Source: a bacterium HR10 (GTDB lineage: Bacteria; Acidobacteriota; Blastocatellia; HR10). Taken from it: a DNA stretch of 32,997 nucleotides. Location of the stretch: the NCBI GenBank assembly GCA_002923315.1, contig BEHM01000033.1:1-32997 (forward strand). The letters are read 5' to 3'. The notes beneath the pieces are model-generated. The model was not told where the DNA came from, did not search any database, and was given only the letters and a program-made list of their open reading frames with translations. The position numbers were made by a program, and so were the translations under genes. Positions within the stretch are counted from its first letter, which is position 1. Each line of letters starts with the position of its first letter. Positions 23,517-32,997 of this stretch are shown here, one piece after another.

Positions 23517-25847
23517 TCAAAATGAGAACCTCAACGAGGCCGATACCTGACGCGGGAGCGCGAACTGCCCCGGCGTGAAAAGACTCTGGCGGGCCACGAC
23601 GTAGACGTTATTGGCGATGTTCTCAATATCCCATCGAAGAGCGAGCGCGCGCCGAGAGCGCCGCCACAAGTCCATCCCCATCCCGAGATGGGCCACAAGG
23701 TGACCGGGGACTCGGCGCGGGGAAGATGCGGCCTGGGAGATCGCGTGAGCGTGAACGTGTCCCCCTCCGGCCTCGTGGATGGGCGTCCCACTCCCATACT
23801 CGAACCACGCCCCCACCCAAATGCCGCGACGCTGCCGCGCGAAGAGCACGCCCGCTGTCCCCGTGTGCGTTTGATCGAAGGGCGCGAGAAATCGCCCCTC
23901 ATGCCCCCCATGCCCGACCGCCGTGAATCCTCCCCGCATCGGGGGGTAATAGTAGGCGCGCGAGACGGAGTAATTGAAGAAACCGGAGAGGCCGAGCCGC
24001 TTCAGCGGCAAGACCTCCACCGAGAGATCCGCTCCCATCACGCGCTCCCGGTCAAAGTTGACGTAAGGGAAGATCCACGCCTCCGGGAATTGGACCGTAT
24101 GCGCCGGGCGATCGCCCAAGCGGGAGAACGCCAGAAGCTGGATGCGAAGGCTCTCCCCGACGGTCCGCGTGAGACCCGCGTGAAACTGATGCGCCGTTTC
24201 AGGAAGCAAGGGACGAGCCGGGACCGACGCATAGTCTCGGATGAATATCCCGGGAGCCGTGCTGGAGAGGAGGATCCCCTCCATCGGCGGCGGGATGAAG
24301 AGGCGATTGTAGCTCACCTGGAGCGTGGCTCCCATCCTCGGGATCAAAAAGGAGAGGCCCAGACGAGGGCTCCACACCACCGAGCGCGTGACCACGCGAT
24401 GGGCATCCATACGAAGCCCCACCTCGACACTCATCCACGACCCCACGCGGAACCGATCCTGCCCGTAAGCGCTCGCATGCCATCCGTGCTCGCGAGCGCG
24501 CCAGCTCACGGCACGGAGATCGAGACAGAGGAGATCATACCGATCGCAATAGCGCTGATATGGGGTAGGGTCCAACAGCAGCTCCTCGCGCGGACGCAGC
24601 GAGACAAGATCGAAGCCGAGCTTCACGACGTGTCCAGAACGCGCGTGGCTGGCATCCGCCTTGACGCCCAGCGTATCCAGTCGGCGAGAGAACCGTGCCC
24701 AGACCGAGCGCGAATCCGCTGAGGGCAGGAGCTTCACCCGGCTGAACCGTTGATAGAGCGCCGCGTGTACGCTCGTGCGCGAGGAGACCACGCGATCCCA
24801 CACAGCGATGAATGTCTGCTCACGCCCACGTTGCCGAAGATCGCGACCAAACTGCTCCTGCTCCGCCGTGTTCGGGATCTCGATGTTGAGCCCGTTCCCC
24901 ATGAGCGTGAAGCGCAGCAGATCGCGCGCGTTCAGTTGAACATCGAACTGCGCGAAGGTGCGAAGCCCGCGCCCGACGTCATGGTGCGCCTCTGGCTCCG
25001 GAGGGCTCAAAAACCGCGCGGATTGGAAGCCGATACCACGAATGTAATAACCGAAGCGCCCGCGATGTCCCCCATACTCGATGGCGGTATGATGGCGGAG
25101 CGTCGTCCCCACGTTCACCTCCACAGCGCCTCCCGAAGGTCGCCCAAGGCCCGAGCGCGTGGCGATGTCCAAGACGCCTCCGAACCGATTCCCGTACTCC
25201 GCCGAGAACGGCCCCGTGACGACGTTCACCGCTTCGATGATCCCTGGGTCAAGCCCGGCCGAGAAGAGGGCATGCGGGTTCTCCCAGAAGAAGACGCCAT
25301 TGAGCATGACGTTGAGCGCCAGCTCGCTCCCTCGCACGTGCACCAGATCATCGTGGCTGCGCGTGGCTCCGGGAACGAAGGTCGCGATGATCTCCGGCAG
25401 ATGAATCCTCATGGGCCCGGGGAGCGCAGCGATTCGCGCCCCCTCGATGAAGGTTCCTCGGGGCTGAGCGTCAAGCTCGATGGGATGAGCCCCCTCAACG
25501 GTCACCGCTTCCCGCACGGGCTCCACGTTCAGAAGAATCTCCAGCGCGAGCACATCGCGGGGGGCCAGCCGTACAACTGTTCGCTCCGGCCGAAAGCCCT
25601 CGGGAGCGACCACCACCCGATACCATCCCGGCGTCAGACGCGGGAACCTGAAGCGTCCCTCCGCATCGGTGACGGTGGAGATCCGCTCGCCGGATTCCAC
25701 ATTCTCCACCTCCACAGAGACGTTCGCTAAGGGGCGACGATCGAGCCGGGTCATGACGCGTCCGGTGAGCGCCCCCCAGACCTGAGCCAGAGCCACCCCA
25801 TGAGCGCCGAGCAGACCGAGCATGAGCAACACCGATGAAACTCTCAT
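23517..25847 (-). CDS. TonB-dependent receptor with carboxypeptidase-regulatory domain and His-rich barrel region
   Basis: A 776-residue outer-membrane receptor. The start is the ATG at 25847, preceded by GGGAGGAT; the longer frame to 26042 reads back into the upstream gene. There is a signal peptide (VSSVLLMLGLLGAHGVALAQ). Then comes a carboxypeptidase-regulatory-like domain to ~residue 110 (GRVMTRLDRRPLANVSVEV, PGWYRVVVAPEGF), a plug with VRGSELALNVMLNGV and GPFSAEYGNRFGGVLDIATRSG (in part), and a barrel ending in LRFSF. It is much smaller than the Oar-like receptors at 2-6232. Near the C-terminus histidines cluster: 646, 649, 661, 691, and HVHAH at 697-701. That would suit a metal-binding extracellular loop. 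The substrate is unknown. DUF4394 and a possible Cys-rich secreted protein precede it on the same strand, and the copper-enzyme operon follows. Confidence 0.92.
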   Translation of the reverse strand: MRVSSVLLMLGLLGAHGVALAQVWGALTGRVMTRLDRRPLANVSVEVENVESGERISTVTDAEGRFRFPRLTPGWYRVVVAPEGFRPERTVVRLAPRDVLALEILLNVEPVREAVTVEGAHPIELDAQPRGTFIEGARIAALPGPMRIHLPEIIATFVPGATRSHDDLVHVRGSELALNVMLNGVFFWENPHALFSAGLDPGIIEAVNVVTGPFSAEYGNRFGGVLDIATRSGLGRPSGGAVEVNVGTTLRHHTAIEYGGHRGRFGYYIRGIGFQSARFLSPPEPEAHHDVGRGLRTFAQFDVQLNARDLLRFTLMGNGLNIEIPNTAEQEQFGRDLRQRGREQTFIAVWDRVVSSRTSVHAALYQRFSRVKLLPSADSRSVWARFSRRLDTLGVKADASHARSGHVVKLGFDLVSLRPREELLLDPTPYQRYCDRYDLLCLDLRAVSWRAREHGWHASAYGQDRFRVGSWMSVEVGLRMDAHRVVTRSVVWSPRLGLSFLIPRMGATLQVSYNRLFIPPPMEGILLSSTAPGIFIRDYASVPARPLLPETAHQFHAGLTRTVGESLRIQLLAFSRLGDRPAHTVQFPEAWIFPYVNFDRERVMGADLSVEVLPLKRLGLSGFFNYSVSRAYYYPPMRGGFTAVGHGGHEGRFLAPFDQTHTGTAGVLFARQRRGIWVGAWFEYGSGTPIHEAGGGHVHAHAISQAASSPRRVPGHLVAHLGMGMDLWRRSRRALALRWDIENIANNVYVVARQSLFTPGQFALPRQVSASLRFSF

Positions 25848-25871
25848 GGCCGATCCTCCCCGATGAGCGAA

Positions 25872-25916
25872 GGGGAGAGCGTCCCATCTTCCGCAACGCA
25901 GAAGCGCGCTCTCCCC
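25872..25916 (-). promoter_or_regulatory. Long intercistronic hairpin between DUF4394 and receptor genes
   Basis: A perfect 10-bp outer stem (GGGGAGAGCG at 25872-25881 with CGCTCTCCCC at 25907-25916) encloses a second short stem (CTTC with GAAG). It occupies most of the 80-base gap between the DUF4394 stop and the receptor start and ends about 24 bases before the start codon. No T-run follows. It may adjust receptor expression by mRNA processing or attenuation. Confidence 0.55.
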
Positions 25917-25927
25917 ATCAAGCGATT

Positions 25928-26755
25928 TCAGTGCGAATGCTCCAACCCAAGCGCGAAGGCGCGAAGCGGTCCCCGCGCTCGAATCGGCCCCACCATCGTC
26001 GCCCGCCCCGTCTTCAAATCCACGGAGAAGAGGGTACTCCATCGCTCTCCGGGTAAGACGGTGACGAGGTACGCCGTATCGTGACCGGCGATATCGAAGT
26101 GCGTCAATGGCCCCACATCAACCCCTAACGCGCCGACGACGCGCAGCATCCCGTCTCCAGGAGGGTCCAGAACGACCAGAGCGTCCCGCAGGGCATCAAT
26201 ACCATAGCAGGTCGTCATCCCAGAACGCGGCGACGGCTCGTGATTCATATCATGAGCGATGGCCACGATGTTCGCTTTGCCCCCATCCTCGTAGTGCAAA
26301 CGACCATCCTGCCAGAGGCGCCCCGATCCCACATCCACGCGCCAATTCATATCGGCGTCGCTGATGATGCGGAGACGGTCCGAAGCTGGATTGAAGTCAA
26401 TGCTGAAGACGTCACCGGGCAAGGGCCCTTCGAAGCGGACAGCTTCGACAGGCGTGCTCTCGCCGGTCTCCGGGGAGATCCAGTAGATCTGCGGCGTCTC
26501 CCCATCCGTGATCCCATAGAGCCGACCATTGGAGACGCGGAAATCGAGCCCCACAAAGGGAAGCGTCGGCCCGATCACGCGAACCTCCAACGTGTGCGTG
26601 TCGAACTCGATGAGATTCCCATCCCAATCTACAGCGTAAGCGCCGTGCGGAGATGGGACCGGAAGGGCAGAGATGTGGGATTTGACATTCACAAGCGTGG
26701 ACGCGATCGAAAAGACGCACACAATGGCTATGAGCCGCGAGGCGAATGCGACCAT
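25928..26755 (-). CDS. Secreted DUF4394 protein
   Basis: A 275-residue exported protein of the DUF4394 family. These have no established function and resemble beta-propeller repeats. There is a signal peptide or N-terminal anchor (FASRLIAIVCVFSIASTLV). Family marks: GLDFRVSNGRLYGIT, then FSIDFNPASDRLRIISDADMNWR (in part), GRLWQDGRLHY, CYGIDALRDALVVLDPPG, and a final repeat HFDIAGHDTAYLV. I chose the ATG at 26755, which has GGAGGAGG 5-8 bases upstream; the GTG at 26761 lies almost in the ribosome site. It is followed by the receptor gene on the same strand, so it may act with that receptor in the periplasm or at the surface; this is inference. Confidence 0.88.
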   Translation of the reverse strand: MVAFASRLIAIVCVFSIASTLVNVKSHISALPVPSPHGAYAVDWDGNLIEFDTHTLEVRVIGPTLPFVGLDFRVSNGRLYGITDGETPQIYWISPETGESTPVEAVRFEGPLPGDVFSIDFNPASDRLRIISDADMNWRVDVGSGRLWQDGRLHYEDGGKANIVAIAHDMNHEPSPRSGMTTCYGIDALRDALVVLDPPGDGMLRVVGALGVDVGPLTHFDIAGHDTAYLVTVLPGERWSTLFSVDLKTGRATMVGPIRARGPLRAFALGLEHSH

Positions 26756-26833
26756 ACGCACCTCCTCCGAAAGAAGTGGTGGACACCTCCCCCGAGGAAC
26801 GAGAGAGGAAGGCCAGTGAGTTTCGCCTTCTAC

Positions 26834-26868
26834 GAGCCGGTATCTCTACAGCGCGATACCCTCGGCTC
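26834..26868 (-). other. Hairpin in the gap before DUF4394
   Basis: GAGCCG plus GTATC (26834-26844) can pair with GATAC and CGGCTC (26855-26868), with a 3-base bulge. It lies just after the end of the possible Cys-rich gene on the minus strand and has no T-run. The rest of the 26756-26883 gap shows only the ribosome site of DUF4394. Confidence 0.35.
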
Positions 26869-26883
26869 TGAATTCGAGAAGCC

Positions 26884-27369
26884 TCACAGGGGAACGGTGA
26901 CCATCGGAGGAGAGCGCGTGATCGGGGAGAAGAGACGAAGGTTCTCACAAGCCGGGAGCGCACGGGCGCTGATGCGAAGCGCCGGGGGGAGAAGCAAAAG
27001 GCCCTGCGATGCGCTCAGGAGAGCGGGTCGGAGATCGCGCGCAGCGACGGGCGCGCCGACGCACGCGCGCGGGCACGAAGAGGTCACCCGACGCCGATGC
27101 CACGCCCCGCCGGATGACGACGCCGAATCCCCGCGCGAGGGACGACAACAGCAGGTCGCCATCCGCGCGCAACAGCTCATCCGACAGGTCGCCGCCGAAG
27201 AGGACACCCCGGCGGAGAGGCCCGCTTCGGAGAGGATCACAACAGTGAGCCAGAGAACAGCACACCCTCGAAGCCCTCCCGCCTTCACCCACGCGGACAG
27301 GGCGCGTCCCCAGAGGTGGCGCACGCGTCGGATCGGATGATCCATTCGCTGCCCGAATCCGAAGAACAT
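26884..27369 (-). CDS. Possible secreted Cys-rich small protein
   Basis: A 161-residue open frame with no family I can name. In favour of a gene: a basic N-terminus followed by a hydrophobic segment (GCAVLWLTVVILSEAGL, ~residues 35-51) like a signal peptide; a compact cysteine group right after it, C-x3-CC-x5-CCC (residues ~61-73, CRMSCC and CCCRPS); and a later Pro/Leu/Ser-rich tail with one Cys. The spacing suggests metal or redox chemistry outside the cytoplasm. It lies on the same strand as DUF4394 and the receptor. Against it: no clear Shine-Dalgarno before the ATG at 27369 or the next Met at 27345, and in such GC-rich DNA an overlapping frame (26945-27424) is also open. That rival frame lacks a signal peptide. 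Confidence 0.45.
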   Translation of the reverse strand: MFFGFGQRMDHPIRRVRHLWGRALSAWVKAGGLRGCAVLWLTVVILSEAGLSAGVSSSAATCRMSCCARMATCCCRPSRGDSASSSGGAWHRRRVTSSCPRACVGAPVAARDLRPALLSASQGLLLLPPALRISARALPACENLRLFSPITRSPPMVTVPL

Positions 27370-27381
27370 TGAAGCTGACGA

Positions 27382-27411
27382 GGGAGGGCCCCTTTCGGGG
27401 GAAGCCCTCCC
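27382..27411 (-). terminator. Hairpin just after the Tes-like gene
   Basis: GGGAGGGC (27382-27389) pairs with GCCCTCCC (27404-27411), with a short CCC/GGG inner stem and TTTC loop. It starts 9 bases past the radical SAM stop. There is no T-run, so termination may be partial and could allow read-through into the genes at 27369-23517. Confidence 0.5.
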
Positions 27412-27420
27412 TTCCCGACG

Positions 27421-29490
<2,070 letters not shown>

Positions 29491-29539
29491 ACCTCGTCCC
29501 CTCCTTCCGTGAAGACATCCCGAACCTCAGCGGCCGCCT

Positions 29540-30619
29540 TCATTCGGCGCGCCGCACCTCGTACACAGAAGAGACCGGCGTCCGCCAGACCTTGACCCCC
29601 AGCGTCTGCGGATCGCGCCAGTTGTCCAACTCCGCTACCTGCTGCACGCAGGAGATCGTACAATAGGGCGCACAGGCTTTCTCGGTCAAATACTCCCGCC
29701 GCATATCCTCCCGCGTGTAGGTCTCCAGCGGCACCCCCGGATACCCCCGCTGCTGCGAGCAGTAGTGCACCAACCCATCCTCGCAGACATAGAGATACCG
29801 AGCGCCTGCTCGACAGCGCCATCGGTTGGGCTTGCCCTCGACCAGATTCCGCTGGAATCGGTTCACCCGACTGTAGCTCCACTTCCCGAGCCTCTGCACG
29901 GCCAGGAAGATCTCCCGCTCACGCTCCGAGAGCGGTCGCAGCCGCCCCCACTCATCGTGAATCACCCCCACCGAACAGGAGAATCCCAGCTCCACCGCCC
30001 GCTGCGCGATCACCAGCGCATCCTCGGGATTTCGCACGCCACTGCCCAGGACCGTGTTGATATTCACCTTGAAGCGCGCCAGCTCCTTCAACCACACGAG
30101 CTTCTGATCAAGCACCTTCAGGCTCTTCTTCGACACCTCGTCCGGCTGCACGTTGTCAATGCTGATCTGCAAATATTCCAACCCCGCCTCATTCAACCGC
30201 CGAATCCGCTCGCGCGTGAGCAAATATCCGTTCGTGATCAATCCCGCGATGATCCCCCGCCGCCGAATGTGCCGGATGACCTCCTCCAACTCCGGATGCA
30301 AGAGCGGCTCTCCCCCACTGATCGTGATGATGCTCGCCCCCAACTCCGCCAGCTTGTCCACCCGCCGCCGCAAGACATCCACAGGCACCGGCGCCGAAAC
30401 CCGATCGTACTCGTTGCAATAGCCGCAGGAGAGATTACAGCGCCGCGTCACGATCAAATGCGCCAACACGACATGATCCGTCCAGAGCAACCCCCTCACG
30501 ATCATCCGCAGCTCGCGCCAGGACCGAATCGCTTCCCCGAAGATCCCCAGGACAAACGACGCCCCCTCCACCCACGCCCTCACGCGCTGATACACACCCT
30601 TCCATCCCGATGCTCCCAT
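29540..30619 (-). CDS. Radical SAM enzyme with SPASM-like C-terminal cysteines
   Basis: About 359 residues. The SAM-cluster motif is CNLSCGYC (C61, C65, C68 from the chosen start), followed by SGGEP, a TNG strand and LQISIDN, all typical of the radical SAM barrel. The last ~90 residues hold clustered cysteines (WRCRAG, VCEDG, HYCSQQ, then CAPYCTISC) that look like a SPASM or related auxiliary-cluster domain. An amphipathic N-terminal stretch ([22 protein letters not shown]) may touch the membrane. The open frame begins with TTG at 30658, but that codon overlaps a sigma-54-like promoter. ATG 30619 with GAGAGG upstream is more likely, and 30628 is possible. The substrate is unknown. Being first in a two-gene unit with a Tes-like enzyme suggests a partner step in the same pathway. 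Confidence 0.85.
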   Translation of the reverse strand: MGASGWKGVYQRVRAWVEGASFVLGIFGEAIRSWRELRMIVRGLLWTDHVVLAHLIVTRRCNLSCGYCNEYDRVSAPVPVDVLRRRVDKLAELGASIITISGGEPLLHPELEEVIRHIRRRGIIAGLITNGYLLTRERIRRLNEAGLEYLQISIDNVQPDEVSKKSLKVLDQKLVWLKELARFKVNINTVLGSGVRNPEDALVIAQRAVELGFSCSVGVIHDEWGRLRPLSEREREIFLAVQRLGKWSYSRVNRFQRNLVEGKPNRWRCRAGARYLYVCEDGLVHYCSQQRGYPGVPLETYTREDMRREYLTEKACAPYCTISCVQQVAELDNWRDPQTLGVKVWRTPVSSVYEVRRAE

Positions 30620-30654
30620 ACGATCCATCCCTCTCGGCGTGCATGAATCTTTAA

Positions 30655-30668
30655 GCAAATCCCGTGCC
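30655..30668 (-). promoter_or_regulatory. Sigma-54-like promoter of the radical SAM pair
   Basis: On the minus strand GGCACGGGATTTGC matches the sigma-54 pattern: GG at -24, GC at -12, ten bases between, with the CACG and TTGC context (consensus TGGCACG-N4-TTGC; only the first T is replaced by A). The start would be near 30643, 24 bases before the ATG at 30619. No good sigma-70 pair is seen in the same place. Confidence 0.5.
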
Positions 30669-30896
30669 TTGAAGCAGAGGTCCTGCGCTCACTTTTGATC
30701 CAAGTCAAGCTCTTCCTTGCAATTACCCTGACACCGCTCCCGACTCACGAAATATCCAAATGAGCATTTTTGACACATCGAACTCAGACGAGCCCTCAAA
30801 TTTTAGGCCTGAAAGACACAAAAACTCTCCGTCATAGCGAAAGGAATTGGTCATTTTTGCCCAAAAGATGCATTTCGGACGTCCATACGCTCTCCC
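30669..30896. other. Divergent intergenic region, AT-richer
   Basis: This stretch separates the radical SAM pair from the flavin oxidoreductase. I see no gene. It is visibly richer in A/T than its surroundings (runs such as ATTTTTG, CAAATTTTAGG, CATTTTTGCCC). It would hold any enhancer sites for the sigma-54-like promoter, but no clear long inverted repeat marks one. Confidence 0.5.
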
Positions 30897-30926
30897 TTGG
30901 ACTGCGCCACCATGGCATGGTATCAT
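30897..30926 (+). promoter_or_regulatory. Sigma-70 promoter of the flavin oxidoreductase
   Basis: TTGGAC (30897-30902), 18 bases, TATCAT (30921-30926). Transcription would start near 30933, about 32 bases before the ATG at 30965. Confidence 0.6.
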
Positions 30927-30964
30927 GCGCCGCTTGTGGCATATTGTCAAAGTGGGAGGTTGTC

Positions 30965-31987
30965 ATGAAAGTTGATCTCATCGTCCCGCGAATACCACTT
31001 GAGGCGGTCCCAGCGCTGGCGCGACGTATGGAAGAACTGGGCTTCGATGGTCTGTGGTTTGGAGAAACGGGTGGAGACCCGTTTCTGGCGATCGCGCTGG
31101 CAGCCGAGCACACGGAGCGGATCACACTGGGGACGGCCGTCGCGATCGCCTTCCCGCGCAGCCCGATGGTCATGGCGTATATCGGCTGGGACCTTCAGCG
31201 TCTGGCGCGGGGGCGCATGATTCTGGGGCTTGGCAGCCAGGTGAAGGGACATATCGAGCGCCGATTCGGGCTCTCCTGGAAGGCTCCGGTGCCGTGGTTG
31301 CGCGACTATATTGCCGCCGTGCGGGCGATCTGGGCCTCATGGCGGGAGGGCACGCCATTGAATTTTCGCAGCGAGCACTATCACCTGACGTTGATGACGC
31401 CCTTTTTCACGCCCGAGCCGAATCCCTATCCCGATGCGCCCATCTACATCTCGGCCGTGAATCGGGCGATGCTGCGGCTCGCTGGTCGCGTGGCCGATGG
31501 CGTGCACGTGCATCCCCTTCATTCGGAGCGATACGTGCGCGAGCTGGTGTTGCCGGAGCTGGAAGCTGGATGGCGCGCAGCTGGCCGAGACCGCTCGGCG
31601 TTGGAGATCGTGGTGACGGTGATCATCGCCTCCGGTCGAGACCCCGAGGAATGGGCCGAGAGCCGGCATTTCGCCCGCTCGCAGATCGGCTTCTACGGTT
31701 CGACGCCCACGTATCGGGTGCTCTTGGAGCTGCACGGCTTCGCCGAGCATGCGGATCGGTTGCGCGCCCTGGCGGCTGCCGGACGATGGTCGGAGTTGGC
31801 CGACGCGATCCCCGAGGAGATGCTGCACACCTTTGCCATCGTGGCGCCTCCGGAGGAGATCGCCGAACGGCTTCGCGAGCGATACCGTGGGCTCGCAGAC
31901 CGCATCGTCTTCTACGGGCTGCGTCCGCCGCGCCCGTTGGACGACGAGGCCTTCTGGAGAGAGATGATTCGGGCGTTGAAGGAGTGA
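30965..31987 (+). CDS. Luciferase-like (LLM class) flavin-dependent oxidoreductase
   Basis: A 340-residue TIM-barrel enzyme of the bacterial-luciferase-like family, using FMN or F420. Marks: MKVDLIVPRIPLEAVPALAR at the N-terminus, ELGFDGLWFGET, the strand ERITLGTAVAIAFPRSPMVMA (in part), RMILGLGSQVKGHIERRFG, and the C-terminal APPEEIAERLRERY. The chosen ATG has GGGAGG at 30953-30958; the frame is open further upstream but without a start supported by a ribosome site. It looks closest to the subgroup annotated as F420-dependent, but I cannot tell the cofactor from sequence, and no F420 genes are in the window. The substrate is unknown. It ends 22 bases from purA, which is convergent. Confidence 0.9.
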   Translation: MKVDLIVPRIPLEAVPALARRMEELGFDGLWFGETGGDPFLAIALAAEHTERITLGTAVAIAFPRSPMVMAYIGWDLQRLARGRMILGLGSQVKGHIERRFGLSWKAPVPWLRDYIAAVRAIWASWREGTPLNFRSEHYHLTLMTPFFTPEPNPYPDAPIYISAVNRAMLRLAGRVADGVHVHPLHSERYVRELVLPELEAGWRAAGRDRSALEIVVTVIIASGRDPEEWAESRHFARSQIGFYGSTPTYRVLLELHGFAEHADRLRALAAAGRWSELADAIPEEMLHTFAIVAPPEEIAERLRERYRGLADRIVFYGLRPPRPLDDEAFWREMIRALKE

Positions 31988-32009
31988 CCTCGCGCCGGAC
32001 TGCGGACGC

Positions 32010-32997
32010 TCAGGCCAGGATACGATCCACAGCGCGTCCGGGCACGAGGATCATCTCCTCCCGTTCGGCGCCGGTCGAGATGAAGGAGATCTGGCAGCCG
32101 ACCAATTGACTCACGCGCTCGATATAGCGTCGGGCAGGGAGTGGCAACTCCTCGTATCGAGTGAGTCCGCTTGTTGAAGTCTGCCATCCCGGAATTGTCT
32201 CATAGATTGGCTCGCATTCGCGCAGCTCCTCGCACGAAGCCGGATATTCGGTGAGGGTCCGCCGGTGACGGCGGTATCCTACGCAGATTTTGATCTCCGG
32301 CAATGGATCGAGCACGTCGAGTTTAGTGAGCGCCAGGGCCGTGCAGCCGTTGAGCATGACGGCGTAGGCGACAGCGAAGGCATCGAACCAGCCGCAGCGA
32401 CGCGGGCGCCCGGTCGTCGCTCCGTATTCTCCCCCACCCTGCTGCAGGAGTTGTCCGACGTCATCCTGCAACTCCGTTGGGAAAGGCCCTTCGCCCACGC
32501 GTGTCGTATAGGCCTTGATGACTCCCAAGATGGCGGTGATGCGCGTGGGGGCGACGCCCGTGCCCACGGCGGCGCCGCCAGCCGAAGCGTGCGAGGAGGT
32601 CACGAAGGGATAGGTCCCGTGGTCCACGTCGAGCATCGTGCCCTGGGCGCCTTCGAAGAGGACGGTTCGTCCCTCGGCGATGGCGCGATTCAGGTAGTAC
32701 GCCGTATCGGTCACAAAGGGGGCGATCTGCTCGCCCAGCTCTCGATACCGATCGCAGATCGGGCGTGGATCAAGAGGTTCGGCGCCCAAGACGCGGAGCA
32801 TCCGGTTGACGTGCTCGGCGATCGCGGTGATCTTCTCCCGCGCGCGCTGAGGCTCGCAGAGGTCGCCGACGCGCAAGCCGCGCCGCCCATATTTGAATTC
32901 GTAGGCCGGCCCGATGCCGCGCATCGTCGTCCCCACGCGCTGTTCCCCAAGCTCTCGCTCCAGGGCAGCTTCCAAGGCTCGATGGTAGGGCAGGATG
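32010..32997 (-). CDS. purA: Adenylosuccinate synthetase, 5' part outside window
   Basis: This enzyme joins IMP and aspartate with GTP to give adenylosuccinate, the first step from IMP to AMP. The frame runs off the window edge with ILPYHRALEAAL, so about 100 N-terminal residues, including the GTP-binding start, are missing. Visible marks: GTTMRGIGPAYEFKYGRRG (in part), LFEGAQGTMLDVDHGTYPFVTSS (in part), TRVGEGPFPTEL, GRPRRCGWFDA, LTKLDVLD, GWQTSTSGLTRYEELP and STGAEREEMI. All are normal for the family, with no sign of breakage. Confidence 0.97.
   Translation of the reverse strand, partial: ILPYHRALEAALERELGEQRVGTTMRGIGPAYEFKYGRRGLRVGDLCEPQRAREKITAIAEHVNRMLRVLGAEPLDPRPICDRYRELGEQIAPFVTDTAYYLNRAIAEGRTVLFEGAQGTMLDVDHGTYPFVTSSHASAGGAAVGTGVAPTRITAILGVIKAYTTRVGEGPFPTELQDDVGQLLQQGGGEYGATTGRPRRCGWFDAFAVAYAVMLNGCTALALTKLDVLDPLPEIKICVGYRRHRRTLTEYPASCEELRECEPIYETIPGWQTSTSGLTRYEELPLPARRYIERVSQLVGCQISFISTGAEREEMILVPGRAVDRILA

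Noticed and set aside
25848-26042. 65-residue N-terminal extension of the third receptor
   Set aside because: It reads through the intercistronic hairpin into the DUF4394 gene. A signal peptide begins at the ATG at 25847 with a proper ribosome site.
26240-27340. A 366-residue plus-strand frame across DUF4394 and the region upstream
   Set aside because: It is antisense to a clear DUF4394 gene and very rich in Arg/Glu/Pro without a domain. It gives no better account of 26884-27369 than the minus-strand Cys-rich frame.

Overview
This 33 kb, high-GC window comes from a bacterial chromosome. It is most likely an acidobacterium, perhaps a thermophilic or soil lineage near Blastocatellia. The evidence is very large Oar-like TonB-dependent receptors with an N-terminal carboxypeptidase-regulatory domain, a nuo operon without its NADH module, and a Tes-like radical SAM enzyme of the kind proposed to make membrane-spanning lipids. 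The phylum call is inference from gene content, because no rRNA or other marker gene lies in the window. I found no tRNA, rRNA, CRISPR array or insertion sequence.

Layout. (1) 1-6310: two tandem Oar-like outer-membrane receptors on the plus strand, the first cut by the window edge. They end at a strong double-hairpin terminator. (2) 6347-17281, minus strand: a respiratory complex I operon in the order nuoC-D-H-I-J-K-[two coiled-coil membrane paralogues]-L-M-N. nuoA, B, E, F and G are absent. The two paralogues are a tandem duplication inserted between nuoK and nuoL. (3) 17329-19165: a divergent promoter pair, then sat and cysC, which are translationally coupled and activate sulfate to PAPS. 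(4) 19178-20495: a YqeY-like protein, a small unknown protein, and a Bcp-type peroxiredoxin whose promoter predicts a leaderless message. (5) 20510-23398, minus strand: a heme-copper oxidoreductase operon. It holds a CuA subunit II, a subunit I that lacks the active-site tyrosine in both places where oxygen reductases carry it, and a SCO-type copper chaperone. It may be a nitric oxide reductase rather than an oxidase. (6) 23517-27369, minus strand: a possible Cys-rich secreted protein, a DUF4394 protein, and a third TonB-dependent receptor with a His-rich barrel region. A long intercistronic hairpin separates the last two. (7) 27421-30619, minus strand: two radical SAM genes. The downstream one has the cysteine architecture of tetraether synthase (Tes). 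A sigma-54-like promoter precedes the pair. (8) 30965-32997: a luciferase-like flavin oxidoreductase and, convergent to it, adenylosuccinate synthetase cut by the window end.

How it fits together. Complex I, the heme-copper enzyme and its copper chaperone are electron-transport functions. The His-rich receptor group next to the copper enzyme could serve metal uptake, but that is only a neighbourhood argument. The most promising targets are the radical SAM pair (membrane-spanning or ether lipid synthesis), the tyrosine-less heme-copper enzyme (possible NO reduction), and the duplicated coiled-coil membrane proteins inside the complex I operon.
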